A program made the position numbers and the translations under genes. The notes under the pieces are model-generated. The model did no database searches. It saw only the letters and a list, made by a program, of their open reading frames with translations, and was not told where the DNA came from. From assembly GCA_021806865.1 (NCBI GenBank), contig JAKAPU010000077.1, positions 1-11,540 of the forward strand: a stretch of 11,540 nucleotides of DNA, in the 5' to 3' direction. Source of the DNA: an archaeon (lineage in GTDB: Archaea > Thermoproteota > Nitrososphaeria > Nitrososphaerales > CADDZS01). The first letter of the stretch is position 1. The number at the start of each line of letters is the position of its first letter. This document shows positions 11,536 to 11,540 of this stretch, piece after piece.

Positions 11536-11540
11536 AATCA

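Overview
The window reads as archaeal DNA. Most genes have an A/T-rich TATA-like box roughly 25-40 bases before the start codon, leaders are short or absent, and several genes start with GTG or TTG. The protein families (UPF0175/PIN, AbrB/PIN, DUF433/DUF5615, DUF2283/DUF4258, archaeal RelBE, the C-terminal helix-turn-helix of archaeal ATPases) also fit a thermophile-type archaeon with many toxin-antitoxin loci. I cannot name the lineage. I saw no rRNA, tRNA, CRISPR array or transposase gene.

Positions 1-7400 form a dense island of small type II toxin-antitoxin (TA) and transcription-factor modules on both strands, mixed with remnants. In order: a winged-helix gene (-); a two-gene module of unknown function whose second gene has a frameshift (-); a DUF2283 relic (+); an orphan HicB-like antitoxin and an orphan RelB-like antitoxin (+); a relic of an AbrB antitoxin gene; an intact UPF0175-PIN pair (+); DUF433 with a frameshifted DUF5615 toxin (-); DUF2283 with a frameshifted DUF4258 toxin (-); RelB with a RelE broken by a stop codon (-); the 3' end of an archaeal ATPase gene and an orphan antitoxin (-); a DUF2283-like gene (-); and an intact AbrB-PIN pair (+). 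Seven same-orientation copies of a 40-115 bp repeat lie between these modules, five of them just beyond the 3' end of a minus-strand module.

The main signal is one-sided decay. Antitoxin reading frames are intact, while partner toxins are missing or carry a frameshift or stop codon; only two complete TA pairs remain. Two of the three frameshifts fall at or next to homopolymer runs, so assembly error must be excluded before a biological reading.

Positions 7446-11535 are a different region of larger genes for glycan or cell-surface biosynthesis: a GT4 glycosyltransferase, two paralogous SAM-dependent methyltransferases with convergent overlapping ends, and a polytopic GT-C/GT87-like membrane glycosyltransferase. 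They probably act together on a lipid-linked sugar: soluble sugar transfer, methylation, then transfer from a polyprenyl-phosphate donor at the membrane.
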